This document shows positions 1-11,035 of a stretch of 64,000 nt of DNA, piece after piece. The stretch's first letter is position 1. Each line of letters begins with the position of its first letter. The notes below the pieces were generated by a model that had not been told where the DNA came from, made no database searches, and saw only the letters and a list, made by a program, of their open reading frames with translations. The position numbers and the translations under genes were made by a program. This DNA is from Metridium senile (taxonomy: Eukaryota > Cnidaria > Anthozoa > Actiniaria > Metridiidae), in the NCBI GenBank assembly GCA_949775045.1, contig OX459110.1, positions 1,850,001-1,914,000 of the forward strand. The letters run 5' to 3'.

Positions 1-147
1 ATTTTGAAATGTATCAGTTTATCACACGAGCTAATCTAGATTTCATCTTAGAAACCAGTTTCTTTTGAGAATATTCTGGAAACACATTGTTTCATCTTTT
101 AAGTATTATTTCGCCTCGACTGACGGATACTAAATAAAATAATAACA

Positions 148-293
<146 letters not shown>

Positions 294-639
294 TATATCA
301 TGTAATATATTTAATATATAAAAGTGTATTTAAAAACCGCCAAAAACTTTCATGATTTCAGCCTTATATGTAAAATATTATATATATATTATGCATTAGA
401 CAACGGGGCTCAGAAATAAAGATAATAATGCATATATTCATATAGAAATTTTCAAAACAAAACATGTACATGGAAATGTGTAAATATAGATCCCGATGGG
501 CTGGGGATGTGTACTTAACGTTTTCTTGTTATACAGCTATTTCAAAAAACGTTGAATACTGAATAGTGCAGAATTAAAGTTTTCCTTCAGAAGCATTTTG
601 AAAGGTGTTATGAGAGTAGGTTTGAGACCATGTACTACT

Positions 640-690
640 GTATTTATTTGGATCTTGAGCTTTCGTCGGACGCCGACATCATCAGAAGAT
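640..690 (-). ncRNA. Hammerhead-ribozyme-like motif (single locus)
   Basis: Read on the minus strand: ATCTT, then the core box CTGATGA (complement of 679-685), then a hairpin with stem GTCGG/CCGAC and loop CGT, then GAAA (complement of 661-664), then GCTC and AAGAT. In a type I hammerhead, the five bases before C3 must pair with the five after the cleavage-site C. Here AUCUU and AAGAU are perfectly complementary. Stem III is the self-complementary AGCU with no loop, as in dimer-dependent hammerheads of Penelope-like elements. One extra unpaired base sits between the CUGAUGA box and stem II. Activity is unknown. Confidence 0.45.
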
Positions 691-778
691 AGAGTGAAAA
701 ATTATACGAAATGTACATAGTTATGCGAGTAAAAGTGTCAAACAATAGTGTCAAAAATAGAAAAAACTACATACATAA

Positions 779-1032
779 ATGTATATTGGCCACAAAAGTA
801 TTGAAATTATTTTAGCAAAATACGGCATTTGAAAAGCCATTCATATCGAGCCCACCCTCCTTTCCACGGGAAATATATATTGGCCACAAAAATATTGAAA
901 TTATTTTAGCAAAATATGGCATTTGTAAAGCCATTCATATCGAGCCCACCCTCCCCTCCACGGGAAATGTATTTTGGTCTAAAAAATATTTAAATTATTT
1001 TAGCAAAATAAGGTATTTGTAAAAGAAACCAA
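779..1032. repeat. Tandem repeat, about 93-bp unit, 2.6 copies
   Basis: Units begin near 781, 875 and 968 and share TATTGGCCACAAAA, TTATTTTAGCAAAATA and, in the first two, CATATCGAGCCCACCCTCC. The third copy is truncated and more diverged. Confidence 0.8.
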
Positions 1033-1183
1033 AAAGCAATATATACAGTCAATGGAATTTGCATTGTCCACCAAATATAGGCATTAACACTAAACGAAAT
1101 GTCACGTGACACTACACAAGTTCCCTCTAAATGTTCAACACTAGCATTAATTGTGAACATAAATTTGATGATTCACTGTTTCT

Positions 1184-1832
1184 CGTTATACAGTTAAAAT
1201 TCGAGATTTAATATTCTGAAAACAAAGAATCATCACATGTCACTTAAGCATTAATTTTTCATTGTACGTGGACATGGCATTGCCTGTATATAACAGTAAT
1301 AATAATGATAATAATTATGCTGAAAATAACTTTTTCAATTTTCGATTGAGAACGTCAGCATTGATTTCATGAATATTGATTTCATAATCAGCTTATTCCA
1401 TGTTCAATGTTACTCATTAAGGCCCGGACAAACGGTTTCAACATTTGCTTCAACATCCGTTCGATTTTGTTGAATGGCAATGTTTAAACGCTTTTAAACA
1501 CTTTCAACATTGTTGAAACGTGTTGAATCGATGTTGAATTGATGTTGAAAGAGTTTAAAAGCGTTTAAACATCGACCATTCAACAAATAATAATAATATA
1601 TATTTATATAGTGCACATGTCTGGGACTCAAGGTGCAAAATCGAAAGGATGTTGAAGCAAATGTTGAAACCGTTTGCCCGGTCCCTTATTATACATTTAC
1701 AGCTAAAAATTCGAAATTTAATATTCTGAAAACAAAGAATCATCACATGTCACTAAAGCATTAATTTTTCATTGTATGTGGACATGACATTGCCTGTATA
1801 TAACAGTAATAATAATGATAATAATAACTGTC
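1184..1832 (+). repeat. Direct repeat of about 140 bp flanking a MITE
   Basis: 1184-1325 and about 1688-1832 are near identical (shared TTTAATATTCTGAAAACAAA and ATTGCCTGTATATAACAG). They flank the inverted-repeat element at 1419-1688. The second copy runs into the end of the tropomyosin-like exon, so a local duplication has placed intron sequence on both sides of the element. Confidence 0.8.
1419..1688. mobile_element. MITE family 1, copy 1 (GGCCCGGACAAACGG ends), interrupted
   Basis: Palindromic element with arms containing CAAACGGTTTCAACATTTGC and its complement at the right end. Compared with the copy at 24901-25114, this one carries an extra segment of about 50 bp near 1586-1640 that ends in a short TATATAGTGCACATG motif. 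It lacks coding capacity and was probably mobilised by a DNA transposase encoded elsewhere. Confidence 0.8.
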
Positions 1833-1843
1833 TGTATAATTAC

Positions 1844-2158
1844 TATGTTTTGTAGTTCTCGCTCCTCGTCCATGCATTGTAACTCTCCTTCCATAAGTTT
1901 CTCGATAACTTCATCCTCCTTTTCACAGGCATTTTGAAACATTTGTATCTGATCTTCCTTCGCTTCTATTTCATTATTCATGGTGCTTAACTTATTTTCA
2001 GCATTCTGAATCTTTCGGTTTAGAGCTTTCCTCGATTCTTCAGCTTTTTCGGCTCTTGCTTTTGCTAATGCTAGTTTAGTGTCGTTCAATTCTGCTAGAT
2101 TTGATGCGTTTTCGAGGTCGTTTTTGAGTTGTCGCATTTTTTGTTTCAAGGATTCCAT
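1844..2158 (-). CDS. Tropomyosin-like protein, first coding exon (partial gene)
   Basis: Tropomyosin is a two-stranded coiled coil that lies along actin filaments. The exon reads from ATG at 2158 and is open for 105 codons. It starts MESLKQKMRQLKNDLENA, which lines up with the usual tropomyosin start (Met-acidic-x-x-Lys-x-Lys-Met-x-x-Leu-Lys). The rest is charged, proline- and glycine-poor, with heptad-spaced Leu/Ala/Met (for example LNRKIQNAENKLSTMNNEIE), as expected for a continuous coiled coil. The frame continues past about 1843 into Ile-rich low-complexity sequence that is not coiled coil, so I place a donor there (GTAATT, phase 0). This donor is weak. Later exons should lie at lower coordinates, but I cannot identify any in 1-1843, so the gene probably runs out of the window. 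Similarity to known tropomyosins is moderate; another myosin-tail- or tropomyosin-like coiled-coil protein is possible. Confidence 0.6.
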
Positions 2159-2204
2159 ATTGGTAAGTTGTTTAGTGCTTTAGCAAAATGTTTGTCTTTT
2201 CTTA

Positions 2205-2231
2205 TGACGTCATAATGCGCTGATGACGTCA
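2205..2231. promoter_or_regulatory. Two CRE palindromes upstream of the tropomyosin-like start
   Basis: TGACGTCA occurs perfectly at 2205-2212 and again at 2224-2231, 47-73 bp upstream of the minus-strand ATG at 2158. CREB/ATF bZIP factors bind this 8-mer. The pair and its position suggest a proximal promoter, but the transcription start is not visible. Confidence 0.45.
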
Positions 2232-2325
2232 TGTGTTATTGTCCGCGCGGTTGAGGGATTGAGGACAAAGGATGTTTTGGAAGGCCTGCGTCGAGCTCCG
2301 GAGCGAGGCTGATAATATGTGTTAC

Positions 2326-2612
2326 GTCGTCGTTTCTAAGGAAACAACTGGAGTAAAAATGTACGACAACTAGCCGTTAAACTAGTGTGGACTGCGTCGA
2401 TATTTCTCAGGGAACAATTGGAGTAAAAATGTACGATAGCTAGCGGTTAAACTAATGTGAACTGCTTCGATGTTTCTAAGGAAACAACTGGAGTAAAAAT
2501 GTACGACAACTAGCGGTTAAACTAGTGTGGACTGCGTCGATATTTCTCAGGAAACAATTGGTGTAAAAATGTACGAAAACTAGCGGTTAAACTACTAGTG
2601 TGGAATGCGATG
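2326..2612 (+). repeat. Satellite A array 1 (about 70-bp unit, 4 copies)
   Basis: Unit contains GGAGTAAAAATGTACGA, CTAGCGGTTAAACTAGTGTG and GACTGCGTCGAT followed by TTTCT-AAGGAAAC. The array begins only about 170 bp upstream of the tropomyosin-like ATG. Inside each unit, GTTTC and GGAAAC can form a small hairpin. Confidence 0.9.
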
Positions 2613-3002
2613 TTTTATTCTAAGCTAGAATACATTTTTATTTTTCACCAAAATTACATCTTCCTTCGCTCATTTTTGTTTTGTAAATCCTTGTGAATTA
2701 TCGTATACATTTTTATTGTTTATCAAGTAAAACAATTGTGTTCTTTTATAACTGTGGACGGGAGACAAATCCACAACGAAGTAATTCCGGAATACAGGTT
2801 TTACAGATTCGCAAAATCAAGATACACCCGCGGAAAAGTCATGCTCCGATCAGTGATAAATCGATAATAAATCAAAACTATAAACCAATATCAAAACTAA
2901 CGAACTCGCGGGTAGATATCCTACTAATAGGCTAATCAACTATTTCCCACGGGAAATAAGAACAATACTATTAGCATAACAATAAAACAGCGGATGATAG
3001 AC

Positions 3003-3147
3003 TAGAGTACAAACACTAAAAGTGTGCAACATAAATACCACTAAATACTGCTAAATTATGCAAATTCTTTTGTTCTCTATTGCTTAATCAACACTATTTA
3101 GTGGTAAATAGTACAAAGTATTGCACACTTTTAGTGTTTGTACTCTA
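3003..3147 (+). mobile_element. MITE family 2, copy 1 (TA-flanked palindrome)
   Basis: Ends are TAGAGTACAAACACTAAAAG and its complement, and the element is bounded by TA on each side. A TA target duplication is typical of Tc1/mariner-type transposition. Length 145 bp including both TA. Confidence 0.85.
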
Positions 3148-3603
3148 GAAGTTCTCGATTAAATTATGGCAAATTTGGCGTAAAATATGCAGCCGTTGCA
3201 AACTGGAATGAGGTACCTCTCGAAATAAAAAATAGTTCATCGCTTAAAAGTTTCAAAAAACATTAAAAAAATACCTCATATCTCAGTAAACCACCAGTTT
3301 ATTTATTTAACTTATAAATGTAAATCTTTTATCATAACTGTTTTTTTCTTGAAAATGCTTGATTTTAATTTTCCCATTTAATTGTCAGTAAAACAATCCG
3401 CCATATACTATTTCTTTAACATTGTGAACATTGGTGCTTTCTTAATTAACCCCTTTTGGGTTGTACTTCCTGCACCTTTCCACTTCATTCTTATTTCTAT
3501 TTTTGTAATTCTTTGATTTTTTGTGTGTGGAAAAATAAAAACCTTTGAAACCTATTATATAAATTGATAGTTGCTTAGTTAGTTAATAACTTTTAAGTGA
3601 CGA

Positions 3604-3715
3604 TGGTGACGATGATGATGATGATGATGTCAATGATGATGATGTTGATGATGATGCATGATTACAGTGATCGTATTTAATGATAATGATCATGATTTCA
3701 TTGATGATGACGACG
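3604..3715. repeat. (GAT)n-rich microsatellite
   Basis: Imperfect GAT/GATGAC trinucleotides. The flanking 3150-3600 is A+T-rich with no gene seen. Confidence 0.85.
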
Positions 3716-3829
3716 ATTCATGAAAATGTCAGACAATGCCAGTAGAAACCGATTTAGTTTCCCAGCTAAGGCAATGACAATTTACAATCTTAAATTTGTG
3801 ACCAGACTTAAATTCCACAATTGAAGATT

Positions 3830-4710
3830 TCAGCCCAACCTAGACTTATATCGTGTACAATTGCACCCTTATTGCATCTATCTAAATATACACACTGTAT
3901 TTGTGAACAGACATGTTTGTTTTTATACTGTTAAGATTGTTTACAATAGACAATACAAGAACTGACTACACGGATCCGGATACTTTTGAAACCGCATACT
4001 TTTTGATGCGAATCGGCCTATCGTCCACACGAATCCAGTGAATCCGGTCACCGAAACCGCATACTTTTGAATAGGAAACGATCAACAGGAATCGTGTGGA
4101 CGCAAATATTTCTATGCGGTATCAGCCGGATCGGATTCGTGTAGACGAGGCCTGATTCACACTGGAAGATCTCACATAAACCTAGCCGAGTGTATCTAGT
4201 AGAAGTGCATCCTTATTGCATGATCCGTATCTAAATATACACACTTGCACTATATTTGTAAACAGACATGTTTGTTTTACTGTTAAGATTGTTTACAATA
4301 TACAATGCAAGAACTGACTTTAATTCACACTACTGGAAGATCTCACATAAACCTAGCCGAGTGTATCTAGTAGAAGTGCATCCTTATTGCATGATCCGTA
4401 TCTAAATATACACACTTGCACTATATTTGTAAACAGACATGTTTGTTTTACTGTTAAGATTGTTTACAATATACAATGCAAGAACTGACTTTAATTTACA
4501 CTACTGGAAGATCTCACATAAACCTAGCCGAGTGTATCTAGTAGAAGTGCATCCTTATTGCATGATCCGTATCTAAATATACACACTTGCACTATATTTG
4601 TGAACAGATATGTTTGTTTTACTGCTATAATTGTTTACAATATACAATGCAAGACCAGACTTTAATTCCAAACTGGAAGATCTCAAATAAACCTAGCCGA
4701 TCTCACTCAC
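3830..4710 (+). repeat. Tandem array, about 171-bp unit, 4-5 copies
   Basis: The motif ACTGGAAGATCTCACATAAA recurs near 4161, 4332, 4503 and 4672 (period 171, 171, 169). The first unit (3830-3965) is separated from the others by an inserted MITE at 3966-4155. Confidence 0.85.
3966..4155. mobile_element. MITE inserted in the 171-bp array
   Basis: Inverted ends ACTACACGGATCCGGATAC and CCGGATCGGATTCGTGTAG, with internal GAAACCGCATAC repeats and GTCCACACGAATCC / GGAATCGTGTGGAC. Non-coding. I associate this motif type with anthozoan genomes, from memory only. Confidence 0.65.
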
Positions 4711-4870
4711 ATAAACATGGGGTCTCACTCGTGGTTCGAGTCCCGGCTCAGGCATGTATCAGTTTAGTAAGTTGAGTTTGTTTGATGTGTTCTCCTATTA
4801 AACGAGGATTTTTTTCTGGGTTATCCGTGGTTTTCCTCCCTCCGTCCCACCGCAAAAATAAACATATGAG
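4700..4870 (+). mobile_element. tRNA-derived SINE fragment
   Basis: 4733-4743 is a perfect RNA polymerase III B box (GGTTCGAGTCC). It is followed by GGGTTATCCGTGGTTTTCC, a central segment common in invertebrate SINEs. No intact A box is visible, so the head is truncated. No gene is seen in the rest of 4870-5240. Confidence 0.5.
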
Positions 4871-5241
4871 CCGAATTGTGTTCAAAATTAGTAGGGCAAA
4901 CGTTTTCAGCTAGAAGCCGATTTGAGACGTTGAAAAAGTGATTTATCAGTTATTATAGAAGTGTGTCGTGTAGACATGCATCCGAATCTAAATGTATACA
5001 CGACATGTGTCTATGAACTGTTAGGATGCATGTAGTTGTATATATATATACATATACTGAGTTAGCAGCTGGCGCCTTTCATACTGAAATCATCTTAAAT
5101 TTGAATGGCCTGATAATAAAAACATTCTCTAGAACTCGAGTTGATAATTAAAACATTCTCTAGAACTCGAGTTGTTTAATAAGTGATTGTTTTTACTATA
5201 TTTAGCACACAATATTCGTAGTTAGCAAAATTGATTAAAAG

Positions 5242-5535
5242 GCGGTTTATAAACGTGTTCGTGTTTAGATACTTTTCTGTCTGTCTTGGAATGACCTATC
5301 GCCTTGGACAACCTTTTTGAAATAGGTGTATGCCTATAATTCCTTTCGGTCTTGGACTGACCTATCATCTTGGACAACCTTTGTGAAATAAGTGTATGCG
5401 CTATCGCCTTGGACAACCTTTTTGAAATAGGTGTATGCCTATAATTCCTTTGCAACTTGGAATGACCTATCGCCTTGGACAACCTTTCTAAAATAGATGT
5501 ATGCCTATAATTCCTTTCTGTCTTGGAATGACTTT
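5242..5535 (-). repeat. Satellite D array 1 (66-bp unit, about 4 copies)
   Basis: Unit on the plus strand: GTGTATGCCTATAATTCC, TTTCTGTCTTGGAATGACC, TATCGCCTTGGACAACC. The minus-strand reading is stop-free (SKRLSKAIGHSKTERNYR per unit) because the unit is 22 codons long. I treat this as satellite DNA, not a gene. Confidence 0.9.
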
Positions 5536-5928
5536 TTGTAATGTGAGTCCTGAAAAATAACTTCTTTTCTGAGTGACCGAAGCATCCATGTCGATTCCAG
5601 AACCATACAGTACGCTTGGCATAAAAGCTTAAAATAGATACACTTAGCGTGTATTATTATTATATACAAAAATAGCTATCTATATTTGGGCAAACCAGAA
5701 GGTCGTTCATATATATTTAATTAGCTTAAAAGGATGTTTCCCGTAGAGATTGAACAAGCGTCAGTAGGCAGACATTTCCTATATTTAGTATTCTCACGCG
5801 AGGCTGTCATCCCTGCTAGCAGCCCAGAGACTCTGCTAGCAGTGTAGCGTAATAATAGTAATAATATTATTAATTAGAAAACAATTAACGGTAACACGGA
5901 GATGAGAAATTCATTTTCAACTGTTCCA

Positions 5929-6323
5929 ATAGGCATTTTTGCAACAACAGGTCATGTGACCCTATCAGTACCCCTTTGAAGGCGAGCAGCTGTGTTAAAA
6001 TGAACATCAGAAATGAACAAGGCGCCTCAATATAAGTAAGAATGTAAAGGATTAGCCCATAATGTTGAGCATAGGAGTAATGACATTGAATATGAAATTA
6101 AATATTTTAAAAGGATTTGTACGGAACTATATGCTCTGGCCGGCAAGCTTATAAAATATTGAATTCTAGATTTAATGCCATTTTCCCCATGTTACATTTT
6201 ATGAGCTGAAATTTCGCCTTCTTACCAATGTTGACATGAGGTACTCTTTTTTCATTTGCTTTTCATAGCTGCTCGATTAATGAGGGGTAGAATCACGTGA
6301 CCTGTTGTTGCAAAAGGTCTATT
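5929..6323. mobile_element. Inverted-repeat element with TTGCAACAACAGGTCA ends
   Basis: Left end 5929-5995 and right end 6267-6323 are imperfect inverted repeats of about 55 bp (TTTTTGCAACAACAGGTCA, GCGAGCAGCTGTG against CATAGCTGCTCG, GACCTGTTGTTGCAAAA). The 270-bp middle is non-coding. MITE-like. Confidence 0.65.
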
Positions 6324-7198
6324 TCGTATCTCACGTGAGAGCACAGCTTTGTTACGTAATGTTATTTAGGGTATCGAATAAGGAACGTCCCATCGTGCAT
6401 TTACCGCACTATTTTCCTCAGAGCTTTCCGTGTGTGTGGATCCCACCTTGGGGCCTAAAAATCCTCCGTGCCACGCCTAACCTTGTTTGAAGACTTCCGT
6501 ATAACTGAGGGGTGTTTTTGAAAAATCCCTACGAGCATACAATATACTTTTACCCCCGATACTCCTCGGGAATATTTCGTTATTTCGATTTTTACAAGCG
6601 AGCTTGTGTATACTTCCGAAAAATAGTTCAATTGAAACAAGTGTTACAGTGAGTATATTCGAACCGTGAACACTTGTTTCTCTTGAGGGCAACGAACACA
6701 AATGATCGATAAATACAAATACTAGATCAAGAAACCCTCTAGTTTCTAGGGTATCTCTCTAATAACGAACACAGACGTACAAATAATAAATACAAATAAT
6801 AAATCAAGAAACTCTCTAGTTTCTAGGGCATTACTGATCGAGCGTCTACGATGTTGATTTTTGCGGAATATTAAGCAATTGCATTTATAGAAGCCCGAAA
6901 AAAGTTGTTTTCGCTGAAGCCACGAATTTTTTTTTTCGGGCTTCTATAATTACAATCATCTTCCACGCTTTCATAACGGCGCGGATCAGACCGATAGATA
7001 ATACATCACACTTAACTGAGCTGGATCGAGTGTTCTGGGTGGAACCGCACTGATTTATTAACCACAATATTCTAATCATTTTATGACAAATTTGACGACG
7101 ACAAGTTTTACTGTAGAAGTTTTGACATTATCTAGTGTCGTTATCAAGGATGTTTTTTTAAATTTATTTTAATTTTGCTAAATGTATACATATTCTAA
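6324..7198. other. No gene recognised
   Basis: Short open frames occur on both strands but none shows a known domain or a supported splice pattern. A small direct repeat (GAAACCCTCTAGTTTCTAGG and AAACTCTCTAGTTTCTAGG, about 90 bp apart) lies near 6730-6825, and a 15-base inverted repeat (AGAAGCCCGAAAA) near 6891-6950. Confidence 0.6.
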
Positions 7199-7335
7199 TT
7201 ATTACTCCGACTAAGGGCTAAAGCTCGAAACGTCAGTAAAGTTAAGTCAACATTTTTTACGGTGTTACAAATTTCATTCTATTACCTATCGTTTATATTA
7301 AAGACCGATATACTAGTTTACTCGCTAGTTTCTAT
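7199..7335 (-). repeat. Satellite C, single copy with hammerhead-like half
   Basis: Contains ACTCCGACTAAGGGC, TAAAGCTCGAAACGTCAG and, after TTACGGTGTTACAAATTTC, the ACTAGTTTACTCGCTAG end. The C7 of the core box GACGA is changed (GACTA), so this copy should not be active. Confidence 0.8.
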
Positions 7336-7559
7336 TTTTATTCTAATTGTCATTTATTATTACGATTGTTACTTCCTAAAACGTGAGGCCATCCTGCAGT
7401 AGTGTACGCGTAAATCGTCAATCGAAGTTTCTAGTTTTTGGGCTAAAATACTATGGACAAAATACTTTAAAATATGTTTAAAATACAATTTTAATGTTTA
7501 ATTTCAATCTTTTAAACAAAGAACACTGCTACGAAAGTGAGAATAAAAGAAAGGAAGAA

Positions 7560-7860
7560 ACTCTATTTTTCATACGGTGTATAAGTTACAATTTTTACTC
7601 TGACGAAGGATTAACGTCCTAAACGTCAGCTGAGGAAACTGTCTTTTATACGGTGTATAAGTTACAATTTTTACACCAACGAATGATCAACGTCCTAAAC
7701 GTCAGTAAGTAACACTCTTTTAAACGGTGTATAAGTTACTATTTTTACTCTGACGAAGGATTAACGTCCTAAACGTCAGTAAGTAACACTCTCTTTTGTT
7801 CGGTGTATAAGTTACCATTTTTACTCCGACTCCAAAACGTCAGTAACGCTCTTATTTAAC
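7560..7860 (+). repeat. Satellite B array 1 (about 75-bp unit, 4 copies)
   Basis: Unit: ACGGTGTATAAGTTAC, ATTTTTACTCTGACGAAGG, ATTAACGTCCTAAACGTCAG, TAAGTAACACTCTCTTTTA. It contains a hammerhead-like CTGACGA box with stem I pairing (UUACU with AGUAA), but position 12 is U, not the G needed for catalysis. Confidence 0.9.
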
Positions 7861-8162
7861 TCTAATTGTATGTTCAAATGTTTGCGATCTTTAAGCATAT
7901 GCACTTAAGGTTGTTGTTTAATTTCCTTATACGTATTCGCCTTTCCTGTTTTTTTCCTGCTCTCTTTTGTCATGTCATCATTTTGTTTTGCGTGGCCACT
8001 CAACGTAAGGCATAAACAAGACTTACATTAATCAAAATCAAATCCCACTAATTCTTTTGTGTTATTTTAAATCTACTCTTAAAATGGAATTATCTTTATT
8101 AATATGATGATAAATAGTGTCCGCTGTGTGGGTGTTTTCAGCGGAGTAAATGCGCACGCTAT
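7861..8162. other. No gene recognised
   Basis: A+T-rich spacer between satellites B and A; nothing supported. Confidence 0.6.
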
Positions 8163-8945
8163 GTAGTTAAACTAGTGTGAACTGCGTCGATGTTTTATGG
8201 AAACACCTGGCTAGAAGTTAAAATGTACCATAATATTGTTGAGTGCTTCGTTATTTCTAAGGAGTAAAAACGTACGACAACTTGTGGTTAAACTTGTGTG
8301 GACTGCGTCGATGTTTGTAGCTAAACAATTGTAGTAAAAACATACGATAGCTAGTGGTTAAACTAGTGTGGACTGCGTCGGTATTTTTGTGGAAACAATT
8401 GGAGTAAAAATGTACGATAACTAGTGGTTAAAATAGTATGGACTGCGTCGATGTTTCTAGTAAAACAATTGTAGTAAAAACGTATTCGATAACTAGCGGT
8501 TAAACTAGTGTGGACTGCGTCGATGTTTTTGAGGAAAAATTGGAGTAAAAAAGTACGATAACTAGTGGTTAAACTAGTGTGGAATGCGTCGATGTTTCTA
8601 GCAAAACAATTGTAGTAAAAAAATTACGATAACTAGCTGTTATTAAACTAGTGTGGACTGCGTCGGTGTTTTTCAGGAAACAATTGTAGTAAAAACGTAC
8701 GATAACTAGTGGTTAAAATAGTGATGGACTGCGTCGATGTTTCTAGCAAAACAATTGTAGTAAAAACGTACGGTAACTAGCTGTTAAACTATTGTCGACT
8801 GCGTTGATCTTGTTTTTTTGTTTAAAGGAAACAATTGGAGTAAAAATATAATATGATAATCAGCCATTAAACTATTGTGGACTGCGTCGGTGTATCTGAG
8901 GAAACAACAATTGGAAAAATGCACAACAACTAGACGTTAAACATT
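8163..8945 (+). repeat. Satellite A array 2 (about 11 copies)
   Basis: Same unit as at 2326-2612, more diverged (GTAGTAAAAACGTACG variants and small indels), same orientation. Confidence 0.9.
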
Positions 8946-9254
8946 ATTGTCATCATGATCAATACTCGATAACTAGCTCCAGTGATGATAACAACCTTTA
9001 AATTTAATTCTCTCTTTTTGTGATTATCTCCTTGCCGGCCCATCCCTTGATGTCCAACTGTGTGATTCTGGTTATCTTGTTAGATTATAACCAATCCTAT
9101 GACATAATTAATGTGCATGACTAACTTCAATGGAATTGAACGATATGATGCCAGTTAAAAAAAATACTACAATCTACATTCCAAAAAGAACTAGAATGTT
9201 CAGTTGTTGACACCGAGTGAAATCGAGTGTTAATCGTACTTCAGATTAGCTGAT
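8946..9254. other. No gene recognised
   Basis: Spacer between satellite A array 2 and satellite B array 2; no domain, RNA gene or repeat identified. Confidence 0.6.
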
Positions 9255-11035
9255 TTTAATCCTTCGTCGGAGTAAAAATGGTCACTTATAAAAGAGAGTT
9301 ACTGACGTTTAGGACGTTAAACCTTCGTCGGAGTAAAAATGGTAACTTATACACCGTATAAAAGAGAGTGTTACTTACTGACGTTTAGGACGTTAAACCT
9401 TCGTCGGAGTAAAAATGGTAACTTATACACCGTATAAAAGAGAGTGTTATTTACTGACGTTTAGGACGTTAATCCTTCGTCGGAGTAAAAATGGTAACTT
9501 ATACACCGTATAAAAGAGAGTGTTATTTACTGACGTTTAGGACGTTAAACCTTGGTCGGAGTAAAAATGGTAACTTATACACCGTATAAAAGAGAGTGTT
9601 ATTTACTGACGTTTAGAAGGTTAATCCTTCGTCGGAGTAAAAATGGTAACTTATACACCGTATAAAAGAGAGTGTTATTTACTGACGTTTAGAAGGTTAA
9701 TCCTTCGTCGGAGTAAAAACGGTAACTTATACACCGTATAAAAGAGAGTGTTATTTACTGACGTTTAGGACGTTAATCCTTCGTCGGAGTAAAAATGGTA
9801 ACTTATACACCGTATAAAAGAGAGTGTTATTTACTGACGTTTAGGACGTTAATCCTTCGTCGGAATAAAAACGGTAACTTATACACCGTATAAAAGAGTG
9901 TTACTTACTGACGTTTAGGACGTTAAACCTTCGTCGGAGTAAAAATGGTAACTTATACACCGTATAAAAGAGAGTGTTATTTACTGACGTTTAGGACGTT
10001 AATCCTTCGTCGGAGTAAAAATGGTAACTTATACACCGTATAAAAGAGAGTGTTATTTACTGACGTTTAGGACGTTAAACCTTGGTCGGAGTAAAAATGG
10101 TAACTTATACACCGTATAAAAGAGAGTGTTATTTACTGACGTTTAGAAGGTTAATCCTTCGTCGGAGTAAAAATGGTAACTTATACACCGTATAAAAGAG
10201 AGTGTTATTTACTGACGTTTAGAAGGTTAATCCTTCGTCGGAGTAAAAACGGTAACTTATACACCGTATAAAAGAGAGTGTTATTTACTGACGTTTAGGA
10301 CGTTAATCCTTCGTCGGAGTAAAAATGGTAACTTATACACCGTATAAAAGAGAGTGTTATTTACTGACGTTTAGGACGTTAATCCTTCGTCGGAATAAAA
10401 ACGGTAACTTATACACCGTATAAAAGAGTGTTACTTACTGACGTTTAGGACGTTAAACCTTCGTCGGAGTAAAAATGGTAACTTATACACCGTATAAAAG
10501 AGAGTGTTATTTACTGACGTTTAGGACGTTAATCCTTCGTCGGAATAAAAACGGTAACTTATACACCGTATAAAAGAGTGTTACTTACTGACGTTTAGGA
10601 CGTTAAACCTTCGTCGGAGTAAAAATGGTAACTTATACACCGTATAAAAGAGAGTGTTATTTACTGACGTTTAGGACGTTAATCCTTCGTCGGAGTAAAA
10701 ATGGTAACTTATACACCGTATAAAAGAGTGTTATTTACTGACGTTTAGGACGTTAAACTTTGGTCGGAATAAAAACGGTAACTTGTACACCGTATAAAAG
10801 AGAGTGTTATTTACTGACGTTTAGGACGTTAATCCTTCGTCGGAATAAAAATGGTAACTTTTACACCGTATAAGAGAGTGTTATTTACTGACGTTTAGGA
10901 CGTTAATCCTTCGTCGGAGTAAAAATGGTAACTTATACACCGTATAAAAGAGAGTGTTATTTACTGACGTTTAGGACGTTATTTCTTCGTCGGAGTAAAA
11001 ATGGTAACTTATACACCGTATAAAAGAGAGTAGTT
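9255..11035 (-). repeat. Satellite B array 2 (about 24 copies, higher-order structure)
   Basis: The largest B array, in opposite orientation to array 1. Monomer variants (TTAAACCTTGG, TTTAGAAGG, AAAAACGG, GGAATAAAA) follow the same seven-monomer order twice: the TTGGTCGGA variant at 9553 recurs at 10083, giving a 530-bp higher-order repeat. Monomer identity is very high, so the array expanded recently. Confidence 0.95.

Noticed and set aside
9255..11035. CRISPR array (regular repeats of about 75 bp)
   Set aside because: There are no unique spacers; the whole unit repeats, and the genome is eukaryotic. It is a satellite.
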